30,388 bases of DNA, taken from the NCBI GenBank assembly GCA_964591605.1, contig CAZQEN010000046.1:1-30388 (forward strand). The letters run 5' to 3'. Made by a program: the position numbers and the translations under genes. Below are positions 16,999 through 23,947 of this stretch, in pieces; the stretch's first letter is position 1, and the number at the start of each line of letters is the position of its first letter. Source of the stretch: CAYLLT01 sp964591605. GTDB lineage: Bacteria; Planctomycetota; Phycisphaerae; UBA1845; PWPN01. A model generated the notes under the pieces. The model saw nothing but the letters and a program-made list of their open reading frames with translations. It was not told where the DNA came from and made no database searches.

Positions 16999-18567
16999 AT
17001 GCCGCGATTGCGACGCCTTATCATCCCCATCGTCACCCTCGCCCTCACTCCCGCCCTGCCGGCTCTCGACATCGACAACCCCCCGGTCGGCGTCTTTTCC
17101 GACGAGTGGTACGCCCTGATGATCCAGGGCCGCAAATCCGGCCACATGCACGCCACCCTCGAACGCGTCAAAACCACCTCCGGCGACGTCATCCGCAGCA
17201 AGAGCACGATGGTCCTCTCCGCCGGCCGCAGCGATCAGAGCATCACCGTCTCCGTCGCTTCGCAGAGCGAGGAAACCATCGACGGCAAACCTCTCTCGTT
17301 CACGAACACGCAGAAACTCGGCTTCATCCCCAAAACCGTCTCCGGCCGATTCAAGGACGGCAAAGTCATCATCACCAGCGGCCAGTTCGGACAGACCAGC
17401 CAGCCCCGCACCTACGACATGCCTGAGGGCGCCCTCATGAGCTGGGCCCTCTACCGCGAGCAGGTCAAACGCGGCCTCAAACCCGGCACGAAGTATTCCC
17501 TGCTCATGTACGACCCCATGACCGCCGAGGACCGCGCCATCCGCGCCACGGTGGAGATCTTCGACAAGGAGCGCCTCGACCTCTTCGGCCGCACCGTCGA
17601 GGCGGTCCGCACCCGGCAGACCGTCAGCCTCAAGACCTTCCTCGGTGAGGTCCCTGTCGAAACCACTACCTGGATCCGACCCGACGGCGAGACGGTCAAG
17701 ATGGAGATGAGCATGATGGGCATCCCCTTCGAGATGCTCGCCTGCTCCAAGCCGGTCGCCCTCGCCAAGGACGACCCCTCCGACCTGATGGACCAGACGC
17801 TCGTGACCGTGAGGGATCGAATCGATCCTTCCGTCGACACCATCCGCTACCGCATCACCGGCACCGGCCAGGGCGATCATTCGGTCGCCGAGATCCCCCA
17901 GACATCGATGCAGCGGGTTGAGGGCCGCGACAACGGCGCCATCCTCCTGCGCGTCACCCGCCTTTCCGCGGCCCGGCGCCCGGCCACGCAGCCGGCCGAG
18001 CTGACCGAACCGGAGCGCAAGCTGTACCTGGCCGCCACGCCCATCCTCGACTACACCGACCCCGAGGTTGCCCGACTCGTCAAGCAGGCCGCCGGTGACG
18101 AAAAGGACCCGCGCAGGCTCATCTCGCGTCTCCGCGAGTTTGTCAGCGAGTACATCGAGAAGAAGAGCCTGGGCGTCGGTTTCGCGACGGCCGGGGAAGT
18201 CGCCCGCAGCCGCGAGGGCGACTGCACCGAGCACGGCGTCCTCCTGGCCGCCCTGGGCCGCGGCGTCGGCATCCCCTCTCGCCTGGCCACCGGCCTGGTC
18301 TACACCGACGAGTTCAACGGCCGCCGAAACGTCTTCGTCGGCCACCTCTGGACGCAGTTCTTCATCGACGGGCAGTGGATCGACCAGGACCCCGCTCTCC
18401 GCCAGGGCGACCTCGACCCCACCCACATCACCCTCTCGGTCAACCCCGCCTCCGACACCGGCGTGGCCGACCTGGTCGGCTCCCTCTGGCTCACCATGGG
18501 CCAGCTCAAGATTGAGGTCGTCAAGGGCGCCCCCGCAACTGCCCCCGAGAGACACGATAACCCCTAA
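16999..18567 (+). CDS. Exported transglutaminase-like (cysteine protease fold) protein
   Basis: A 522-aa protein from ATG 16999, which has GGAG six bases upstream; ATG 16987 is the alternative. It has an N-terminal signal peptide (RLIIPIVTLALTPALPALDI). Residues about 30-330 are a beta-rich region without a family I recognise. The C-terminal part is a transglutaminase-like domain: REGDCTEHGVLLAALGRGVG with Cys409, FVGHLWTQFFIDGQWIDQDP with His449 and Asp464, so the catalytic triad is present. Such periplasmic proteins in other bacteria act as peptidases or protein cross-linking enzymes; the target here is unknown. It is a stand-alone gene after a long intergenic gap, followed by a hairpin repeat and crcB. 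Confidence 0.85.
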   Translation: MPRLRRLIIPIVTLALTPALPALDIDNPPVGVFSDEWYALMIQGRKSGHMHATLERVKTTSGDVIRSKSTMVLSAGRSDQSITVSVASQSEETIDGKPLSFTNTQKLGFIPKTVSGRFKDGKVIITSGQFGQTSQPRTYDMPEGALMSWALYREQVKRGLKPGTKYSLLMYDPMTAEDRAIRATVEIFDKERLDLFGRTVEAVRTRQTVSLKTFLGEVPVETTTWIRPDGETVKMEMSMMGIPFEMLACSKPVALAKDDPSDLMDQTLVTVRDRIDPSVDTIRYRITGTGQGDHSVAEIPQTSMQRVEGRDNGAILLRVTRLSAARRPATQPAELTEPERKLYLAATPILDYTDPEVARLVKQAAGDEKDPRRLISRLREFVSEYIEKKSLGVGFATAGEVARSREGDCTEHGVLLAALGRGVGIPSRLATGLVYTDEFNGRRNVFVGHLWTQFFIDGQWIDQDPALRQGDLDPTHITLSVNPASDTGVADLVGSLWLTMGQLKIEVVKGAPATAPERHDNP

Positions 18568-18611
18568 TGGTGCTTGCAACCCATTTCATACTCTTATGGC
18601 GCTCAGGCTGA

Positions 18612-18667
18612 AATGACGAAACCCGAATAACAGGGGACATTCCGGTTTCGTCATCGGTCATTCCCCG
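18612..18667. repeat. Heptad-phased inverted repeat between the transglutaminase gene and crcB
   Basis: ATGACGAAACC (18613-18623) is the exact reverse complement of GGTTTCGTCAT (18644-18654). After one mismatch the stem continues for four more pairs, leaving a 10-base loop. The stretch also reads as eight 7-bp units (AATGACG, AAACCCG, AATAACA, GGGGACA, TTCCGGT, TTCGTCA, TCGGTCA, TTCCCCG). It lies 45 bases after the transglutaminase stop and could act as a transcript 3-prime end, although no T-run follows. Confidence 0.6.
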
Positions 18668-18746
18668 CACCGTGGGGCTGGCAAACCCTCCGTCGGCGCA
18701 GACAATGGGGCGAACTCGTGACCCGGAGCATCTGACGGGGCGGTCG

Positions 18747-19145
18747 ATGGATCAACGTCTTGCACTCAAACTGGGTCTGATCGCGGTGGGCGGCGGCCTG
18801 GGGTCCGTCCTGCGCTATCTGGTCTCCGGCTGGGGTCAGCGGCTGAGCAGCGGCACGTTTCCCTGGGGCACGCTCATCGTCAACATCGCGGGCTGCTTTT
18901 TCATCGGCCTGCTCAACGCCCTCTTCAGCGGCCCGCTGCTGATCCGGCAGGAATACCGCGTCGCCATCCTCGTCGGCGTGCTCGGCGGGTTCACGACGTT
19001 CTCCGCGTTCGGATGGGAGACCGTGTCGCTCGCCACCGACGGCGGCACGGCCAGAGCCCTGCTCAACGTGCTGCTGAGTGTGGGTCTCGGGCTGACCGCC
19101 GTCTGGTTCGGCCTGCGGCTCGGACAGAAGCTCTTTGGACTCTGA
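18747..19145 (+). CDS. crcB: CrcB/FluC fluoride ion channel
   Basis: A 132-aa four-helix membrane protein. Family motifs are GGGLGSVLRYLVSGW (GxxGxxxRY), FPWGTLIVNIAGCFFIGLL (the WGT-L-x-VN-x-x-G core with the conserved Asn) and GVLGGFTTFSAFGWETVSL (G-GG-TTFS-F). CrcB exports toxic fluoride as a dual-topology dimer. ATG 18747 is chosen because it starts directly before the first helix; the frame extends back to 18672 with polar sequence. It is followed after 13 bases by a DUF190 gene, a common pairing. I could not find a crcB-type fluoride riboswitch in the 180-base upstream gap. Confidence 0.95.
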   Translation: MDQRLALKLGLIAVGGGLGSVLRYLVSGWGQRLSSGTFPWGTLIVNIAGCFFIGLLNALFSGPLLIRQEYRVAILVGVLGGFTTFSAFGWETVSLATDGGTARALLNVLLSVGLGLTAVWFGLRLGQKLFGL

Positions 19146-19158
19146 CAGGAGCGAGCCC

Positions 19159-19506
19159 ATGAAACTCGAAGGCCAGGCCCGGTTGCTCCGGATCTTCATC
19201 GGCGAGGGGGACACGTGGAAGCATAAGCCTCTCTACGAGGCCATCGTCCTCAAGGCCCGCGAGCTCCACCTTGCCGGCGCCACCGTTCTGCGCGGGCCCA
19301 TGGGCTTCGGCGCCAACAGCCGCCTCCACACCGCCAGGATCCTGCGCCTCTCCGAGGATCTGCCCATCGTCATCGAGATCGTGGACACGCCCGAGAAGAT
19401 CCACACGCTCCTGCCGTTCATCGACGAGACGGTTCAGGAAGGCCTGGTGACCATCGAAGATGTGCACGTCATCAAGTACACGGCCAACACCACATCACCG
19501 GGCTGA
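19159..19506 (+). CDS. DUF190 (PII-like) protein linked to CrcB
   Basis: A 115-aa protein from ATG 19159, with CAGGAG about 10 bases upstream; the open frame back to 19135 overlaps crcB. DUF190 features seen are a GxARLLRIFIGEGD start, HKPLYEAIVLKARELHLAGA, TVLRGPMGFGANSRLHT and LPIVIEIVDTPEKI. The family has a PII-like ferredoxin fold and very often adjoins crcB, which suggests a regulatory or accessory role in fluoride resistance that is not demonstrated. It forms a two-gene operon with crcB. Confidence 0.9.
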   Translation: MKLEGQARLLRIFIGEGDTWKHKPLYEAIVLKARELHLAGATVLRGPMGFGANSRLHTARILRLSEDLPIVIEIVDTPEKIHTLLPFIDETVQEGLVTIEDVHVIKYTANTTSPG

Positions 19507-19532
19507 CATCCGGCGCCGATCGAAAGAAGGGT

Positions 19533-19973
19533 TTATTGACAGAATGGGCGGGATGACATGGGCAGATCGCGTTCGCAGATGCGAATGCAGACTGGTCGCA
19601 GGGAGACCCGCACGGGCAGCGTCGGCAACGCCCAGCCGGGCCCACGCGGCCCGGGCCACCCCGCAGTAGGGGTGCCCGCCCCGGAGGGCGGAGGGCCCCG
19701 CGACACCTTCACGACGTCGCGGAGCGCGGACATGCTGATGACGCTTTCGCGGAACACGAACACCCGCCGGCGATTCACGCGGATCCCGTCGCGTGCCGCC
19801 TCCGCGACGTACTGCTCGCGGGAGGCGTGTCCCTCGTCCCGATGATGCACGTCCGCGTCTTCCAGCCAGAATCCGTCGATATGGTGCGACGCCAGCCGCC
19901 CGATGAACAGCGTGGTGCCGCCGGTGTCGAGCACGACGAGCTGGTTGACCAGAGGATCGAGCGCATCCGACAT
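19533..19973 (-). CDS. Small conserved beta-barrel-like protein with an unusual C-terminal extension
   Basis: A 146-aa ORF. Residues 1-90 (for example NQLVVLDTGGTTLFIGRLAS, ADVHHRDEGHASREQYVAEA, RRVFVFRESVISMSAL) look like a short Sm/LSm-like beta-barrel protein that I associate with planctomycete genomes; this is recognition from memory, and the function is unknown. Residues about 92-146 are Pro/Gly/Arg-rich and encoded by GC-rich hairpin DNA (19636-19691), unlike the core. The natural protein probably ended near residue 90 and has been extended through repeat DNA, or a frameshift removed the stop. It lies 21 bases downstream of the lipoprotein gene. Confidence 0.6.
   Translation of the reverse strand: MSDALDPLVNQLVVLDTGGTTLFIGRLASHHIDGFWLEDADVHHRDEGHASREQYVAEAARDGIRVNRRRVFVFRESVISMSALRDVVKVSRGPPPSGAGTPTAGWPGPRGPGWALPTLPVRVSLRPVCIRICERDLPMSSRPFCQ
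19636..19691. repeat. Three tandem GC hairpins overlapping the 3-prime end of the small barrel gene
   Basis: Consecutive perfect stems are CCGGGCC-CACGC-GGCCCGG (19636-19654), CACCCC-GCAGTA-GGGGTG (19657-19674) and CCGCCC-CGGA-GGGCGG (19676-19691). They begin exactly where the conserved part of the 19533-19973 protein ends. Possible roles are a transcript-end structure or an inserted extragenic palindromic element. Confidence 0.6.
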
Positions 19974-19994
19974 GATCGACTCCGGGCGCGGGAT

Positions 19995-20627
19995 TCATCG
20001 CTGCGCCGTCGGCTGCCCCGTGGGAGGCCGTTTGATGGTATATGCCTCCTGTGCCCGCAGGAGCCGCCCGGTCAGCAGGTCCGTGAACGCCACCTCCGCG
20101 GTGATCCGGTCATGCTCCGGAACCCGCGGAAACGGGCAGCGCACCGTGAAGTGGTTCGTCATCAGCCGCCCGAACCAGAGCGACCGCGTCTGCTGCGCGT
20201 CGAAGTCGTAAACGCCCAGCGTATGCCGCTCCGGCGGGTTCTGGAGATCGAAGAGCGTCACGCGGATCGTGCCGGCCACCTTGAGCACCGAGCCATCGCT
20301 GTCCATCGGCCGGATGTAGAGGACGATCCCCTCGTCGCCCGCTTTGCCGTCCTTGTCGTAGCCGCCCGACAGCCGGTCCAGCTCGATCTTGACCGGGACC
20401 ACCAGGTCATCGAGCGGCGCGCCGCTCTTGCGGAGGGCGGCCACCTGCTCCTGCAGACTGCTGATGGACGCCTGCTGATCAGCGAGCTGCGTCTCGATCT
20501 TGCGGTTCGATTCCTGGCACTCAACCAGTTGCTGCTGGACTGAGTTGTACCGATCGACCGGTATTCCGGCGCATCCCGCGAGAAGGATCAGCGCCGCCGT
20601 TCCGGCCATCACCTGGTGTGGACACAT
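19995..20627 (-). CDS. Predicted lipoprotein with a coiled-coil segment, function unknown
   Basis: A 210-aa protein starting at ATG 20627. The signal peptide GTAALILLAGCAG contains a canonical lipobox, LAGC, with Cys19. The frame is open back to 20702 but encodes Arg/Gly-rich sequence through a terminator hairpin. Residues about 25-65 form a coiled coil (VQQQLVECQESNRKIETQLA then DQQASISSLQEQVAALRKSG). The rest is a beta-rich domain (VVPVKIELDRLSGGYDKDGK, DEGIVLYIRPMDSDGSVLKV, FDAQQTRSLWFG). I do not recognise a named family. It is downstream of clpP but separated by a hairpin terminator. Confidence 0.75.
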   Translation of the reverse strand: MCPHQVMAGTAALILLAGCAGIPVDRYNSVQQQLVECQESNRKIETQLADQQASISSLQEQVAALRKSGAPLDDLVVPVKIELDRLSGGYDKDGKAGDEGIVLYIRPMDSDGSVLKVAGTIRVTLFDLQNPPERHTLGVYDFDAQQTRSLWFGRLMTNHFTVRCPFPRVPEHDRITAEVAFTDLLTGRLLRAQEAYTIKRPPTGQPTAQR

Positions 20628-20698
20628 GTGAGAGGACCCTCGTCCCCGCCATCCGGCCCGAAGCGTTCCACGGCCCGCCACCCCTGCGGGGAACTGAC

Positions 20699-20725
20699 GC
20701 AAAGGGCCGACACGCTCGTCGGCCC
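20699..20725 (-). terminator. Intrinsic-type terminator after the first clpP
   Basis: On the minus strand GGGCCGAC (20725-20718) pairs perfectly with GTCGGCCC (20711-20704) across a 6-base loop, followed by TTTGC. It lies 33 bases after the clpP stop. The T-run is short, so efficiency may be modest. Confidence 0.6.
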
Positions 20726-20758
20726 CTCGTCTCGATCGGTCATTCTACTCGCCCGGCG

Positions 20759-21403
20759 TCATTCGATGACATCTTCCGGCGGTCGCCGGGCGATGACCTC
20801 CGGCACCCGCTCGAGCATACTGTCGACCAGCCCGTACTCGATCGACTCGTTCGCATCGAGCCACTTGTTGCGGTCGCAGTCGCGCTCGATCCGCTCCATC
20901 GGCTGGCCGGTGTGTTTGGCGATGATCTCGTAGAGCCGCACGCGCAGACGGATGATCTCCTTGGCCTCGATCGACAGGTCCGTCGCCGGCCCCTCGAGCA
21001 CGCCGCCGATCAGCGGCTGATGCAGCAGCAGCCGCGAGTTGGGCAGGACGAACCGCTTGCCCCTGGCCCCGCCGCACATGAGCACGGCGCCCATGCTCGC
21101 GGCCATGCCGATGCAGAACGTGTGCACCTCGCACCGCAGGAACTGCATCGTATCGTACACGGCCAGGCCCGCGGTCACCGACCCGCCGGGAGAATTGATG
21201 TAGAAGCTGATGGGCGCCTTGCTGTCCTCGTTCGAGAGGAACAGCATCTGGGCGATGATCAGGTTGGCCACATCATCGTCGATGCCCCCGCCCAGGAAGA
21301 CGATCCGGTCGCGCAGCAGCCGCGAGTAGATGTCATACGCCCGCTCGCCCCGGCCGGTCTTCTCGATCACGATCGGGATCAGATGTTGATTTTGGGGTGT
21401 CAT
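20759..21403 (-). CDS. clpP: ClpP-family protease subunit with Asn at the catalytic Asp position
   Basis: A 214-aa ClpP-like peptidase subunit; ClpP forms the tetradecameric chamber of Clp AAA+ proteases. Motifs are SFYINSPGGSVTAGLAVYDT, nucleophile Ser103 in CIGMAASMGAVLM, and His128 in RLLLHQPLIGG. In E. coli the triad Asp lies in ERDTERDRF; the aligned stretch here is ERDCDRNKW, putting Asn179 (codon AAC, 20869-20867) at that place. An Asn at the triad Asp position is known for Listeria ClpP1, which works with a second ClpP. The neighbouring clpP (21539-22165) keeps the Asp, so a hetero-oligomer is likely. The N-terminus LIPIVIEKTGRGERAYDIYS is the standard axial-loop region. Confidence 0.93.
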   Translation of the reverse strand: MTPQNQHLIPIVIEKTGRGERAYDIYSRLLRDRIVFLGGGIDDDVANLIIAQMLFLSNEDSKAPISFYINSPGGSVTAGLAVYDTMQFLRCEVHTFCIGMAASMGAVLMCGGARGKRFVLPNSRLLLHQPLIGGVLEGPATDLSIEAKEIIRLRVRLYEIIAKHTGQPMERIERDCDRNKWLDANESIEYGLVDSMLERVPEVIARRPPEDVIE

Positions 21404-21420
21404 TCACACTCTCAGCTTTC

Positions 21421-21533
21421 ACAGAGCCGGCTTCCGTCAAGCCGGTGACCTTGCCACACAGCTCGTTCCAGTCCGGGTGCCACCGGGCTCATCCACCGGG
21501 CTGATCCACCGGGCTCATAGAGCCCGGCTCTGT
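21421..21533. repeat. Pair of inverted REP-like elements between the two clpP genes
   Basis: Plus-strand element: ACAGAGCCGG from 21421 with perfect stem CCGGCTT-CCGTC-AAGCCGG (21427-21445). Facing it on the minus strand from 21533 is ACAGAGCCGGGCTC with perfect stem CCGGGCTC-ATA-GAGCCCGG (21509-21527). The second element is extended by three 13-bp units, CCACCGGGCTCAT, CCACCGGGCTGAT and CCACCGGGCTCAT (21480-21518). The shared ACAGAGCCGG start and inverted arrangement resemble paired repetitive extragenic palindromes. The second stem could also end the upstream clpP transcript. Confidence 0.6.
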
Positions 21534-21538
21534 CCGCG

Positions 21539-22165
21539 TCACGTTTTCTTCTTCTTCTTGTCCTTGTCCGCATCGACCAGAATCTCATCGACCAGGCCGT
21601 ACTCCAGCGCCTCGCGGGCGTTCATGTAGCGGTCGCGTTCGGTCTCGCGGGCGATCTTCTCGGGATCCTGGCCGGTGTGCCTGGCCAGAATGTCGATGAG
21701 CAGCTTCTTGTCCTTGAGCACCTCTTCGGCCTGGATCTTGATGTCCTCCGCCTGCCCGGTGATGCCACTGTATGGCTGATGCAGCATGACCTTGGCGTTG
21801 GGCAGGGCGTAGCGGTGCCCCTTGGTGCCCGCGGCCAGCACGATCGCCGCGCCGCTCGAGGCCTGACCAATGCAGTACGTGGCCACGTCGCAGCCCAGGA
21901 ACTGCATCGTGTCATAAATGGCCAGGGTCTGGTCCACCAGCCCGCCCGGTGAGTTGATGTACAGATTGATCGCCTGGTCCTTCTTGATCGACTGCAGGTA
22001 CAGCAGCCGCATGATCACCACGCTGGCCGACCGTTCGTTGATCGGACCGGCCAGGAAGATGATGCGGTTCTCCAGGAGCATGTCTTCGATCGACATCTCC
22101 CGATACCGCTGATACGGCGGCGCCTGCTGATTGAGCGTCCGCAGAATTTCGTCGGGGTGTTTCAT
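21539..22165 (-). CDS. clpP: ClpP protease subunit, intact triad
   Basis: A 208-aa ClpP. The triad is complete: Ser104 in YCIGQASSGAAIVL, His129 in KVMLHQPYSGITG and Asp178 in RETERDRYMNAREALEYGLV. Residues after the nucleophile are Gly-Ala rather than the common Met-Gly. The N-terminus (PPYQRYREMSIEDMLLENRI) differs from the axial-loop sequence of its neighbour, and the C-terminus is a lysine-rich tail (DADKDKKKKKT). It lies between trigger factor and the Asn-variant clpP, on the same strand as both. No clpX follows, so the ATPase partner is elsewhere. Confidence 0.95.
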   Translation of the reverse strand: MKHPDEILRTLNQQAPPYQRYREMSIEDMLLENRIIFLAGPINERSASVVIMRLLYLQSIKKDQAINLYINSPGGLVDQTLAIYDTMQFLGCDVATYCIGQASSGAAIVLAAGTKGHRYALPNAKVMLHQPYSGITGQAEDIKIQAEEVLKDKKLLIDILARHTGQDPEKIARETERDRYMNAREALEYGLVDEILVDADKDKKKKKT

Positions 22166-22185
22166 TCGCTGGTTCCCGTCTGGGG

Positions 22186-22206
22186 GTCAGTGGTCGGTTG
22201 TCAACG
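22186..22206. repeat. Three-unit degenerate heptad repeat
   Basis: GTCAGTG, GTCGGTT and GTCAACG follow one another in the 43-base gap between trigger factor and clpP. They match the heptad type at 16458-16492 (GTCAGTG is shared exactly). Three units alone could be chance. Confidence 0.35.
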
Positions 22207-22208
22207 GC

Positions 22209-23825
22209 TCAGGTCGCGTCCGAGTCGCCCGCCTGCCTACCGGGCGGCGTCCGCCGGGGCTTTGATTTCGCGCCGGCGGCCTCATCCTCCTGAACCTCGC
22301 CCTGGGCAGCCGGAGCAGCGTCCGTCTGCTCCGAGGGCTCCTGCGCCGCGGCCCTGCCAACTTCACCCTCGGCCGGCTTGATTTCAGTAATCGTCGCCTC
22401 GGCGATCAGTTGATCCACGATCTTCTCGTCGCGGATCTGCATATAGATGTTAACCAGGCCATTGTCTTTGGCCAGTTCATCCCGAACCCGATCGAACCGC
22501 CGGCCCTGCCGCTGGGCAATGCCTGCGATCACGTTATTGATTTCGGACTCGTTGATGTCCACCTCGATCTTTTCCGCCAGCTTTTCCATGATGAAGAAGA
22601 CCTTGAGGTCGCGGAGGGTGTCCTCTCTGGCGCCCGTCTTGACCTGATCGAGGTGCTTCTCGACCTCGGCCGGCGGCATGCCCTGCCGGTACAAGTCGAG
22701 CATCCGTCTGACCATGACCCGTCCGGTCTGACGATCCGAGAGACGCTCGGGCAGCTCAAACTTCGTATTGTCCAGCAGATACCGGTAGACCTGACCGGCC
22801 ATCGCCCGGTGCACCTGTTCGCTCAGCCGGCTTTCCAGGTCGGCCTTCGCCCAGTCACGCAATTCCTGCTCGTTGTCGAAGCCGATGCTCTTGATAAACT
22901 CCTCGTTCAGCTCCGGCAGGTGCAGGCGCTGAATCTCGCGGACCTTGATCTCAAACTCGGCGGTCTTGCCCCGGTACTCTTCCTTGACGTAGTCGTCGGA
23001 GATCTGGCCGGATACCTGGCGAAGGTCGCCGACCCGGGCGCCCTTCAGGGCCTCCCCCAGGTTGTCGATGGGAACGCCGTCGATGGTCTGCGGCCGGGCG
23101 GCCATCCGCACGTTTTCCTGCTGCTTGATCTCCACCCCGCCGGAAGTCATCCGGATGTCAGCCATGATCACGTCGTCAGATTCGACGGCACCATCGGGCA
23201 GGGTGTGGTAGTGGCCGCGGAGCCCCCGCACCCGTTCGAGGTGACGGTTGATGTCTTCGTCGGAGACGGTGACGTTCGGCCTCTGGATGGGGATGTTCTT
23301 GAGCTCCGGCAACTCGAACTCGGGCCGGACCTCGACCTCGCAGGAGAATTCGAGCGCGCCTTCCGCCGGGAGCTCGATCGTGTCGAGTGCTTTCTGCACG
23401 TCGACCAGCGTCGGGGTGTCGCTGCCCTTCTCGCGGATCCACACCATCGGGTCGCCGATGACCTTGAGGTCGATCTTCTCGACCGCGGCCATGTAGCCGG
23501 TGGTCACGAGCTGCTGCACGAGCGTGTCGCCGACCTCGCTGCCGAAGCGCTTCTCGAGCAGCCGCCGGGGGGCACGACCCTTCCGGAAGCCCGGGACGTT
23601 CGCATCGCGGCGCAGCTCGCTGTACTGTTCGTCGAGCTGCGCGGTGATGAATTCCCGCGGCACAGCCACCGTGAGCTTTTTGCGGAGCGGGCCAACCTCC
23701 TCGACGTTGACGCCGATCTTCTCCTTGAGCTGCTCCTGCAGCGAGGGCTTCTCGCCTTCGCCCTCGGTCGGCTCGGGCCCCGTTTCTTCGTCCGTCTGCT
23801 GCTCCAATACGTCTTCGTCTGCCAT
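22209..23825 (-). CDS. tig: Trigger factor, ribosome-associated chaperone, long divergent form
   Basis: A 538-aa protein; typical trigger factors are 430-450 aa. The ribosome-binding signature GFRKGRAP is at residues 79-86 within the N-terminal domain. The central FKBP-like domain (about 205-295) is present but poorly conserved: the usual D-F-x-G and F-I-P-G-F segments are replaced by ADIRMTSGGVEIKQQENVRM and TIDGVPIDNLGEALKG, so isomerase activity may be lost. The helical C-terminal chaperone domain (about 300-490) is recognisable. Extra sequence is an acidic N-terminal arm (about 35 aa) and a Glu/Ala-rich tail ending in basic residues. SD GGAGGAGG lies about 9 bases before the ATG, inside a potential small hairpin. 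The tig-clpP order is common in bacteria. Confidence 0.93.
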   Translation of the reverse strand: MADEDVLEQQTDEETGPEPTEGEGEKPSLQEQLKEKIGVNVEEVGPLRKKLTVAVPREFITAQLDEQYSELRRDANVPGFRKGRAPRRLLEKRFGSEVGDTLVQQLVTTGYMAAVEKIDLKVIGDPMVWIREKGSDTPTLVDVQKALDTIELPAEGALEFSCEVEVRPEFELPELKNIPIQRPNVTVSDEDINRHLERVRGLRGHYHTLPDGAVESDDVIMADIRMTSGGVEIKQQENVRMAARPQTIDGVPIDNLGEALKGARVGDLRQVSGQISDDYVKEEYRGKTAEFEIKVREIQRLHLPELNEEFIKSIGFDNEQELRDWAKADLESRLSEQVHRAMAGQVYRYLLDNTKFELPERLSDRQTGRVMVRRMLDLYRQGMPPAEVEKHLDQVKTGAREDTLRDLKVFFIMEKLAEKIEVDINESEINNVIAGIAQRQGRRFDRVRDELAKDNGLVNIYMQIRDEKIVDQLIAEATITEIKPAEGEVGRAAAQEPSEQTDAAPAAQGEVQEDEAAGAKSKPRRTPPGRQAGDSDAT

Positions 23826-23862
23826 CGACGAGGCCTCCTCCAGGAGGAAAACGAGACAATCA

Positions 23863-23888
23863 AGCCCAGGGAGTGGAATCCCTGGGCT
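23863..23888 (-). terminator. Hairpin between lacD and tig, likely lacD terminator
   Basis: AGCCCAGGGA and TCCCTGGGCT form a perfect 10-bp stem with a 6-base loop. On the minus strand the stem is followed by TGATTGTCTCGTTTT, a partly T-rich tail. It lies 60 bases after the lacD stop and about 38 bases before the tig start, so it could end lacD transcripts or act in the tig leader. Confidence 0.55.
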
Positions 23889-23947
23889 CGAATCCTGTGC
23901 ACCACTCGACGCCGCTGCACACCCGGCAGCAGCTACGGTCGCTACCT

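Noticed and set aside
18568..18746. Fluoride riboswitch upstream of crcB
   Set aside because: It was expected from the family context, but I could not place the conserved core. Only the heptad-phased hairpin is seen.
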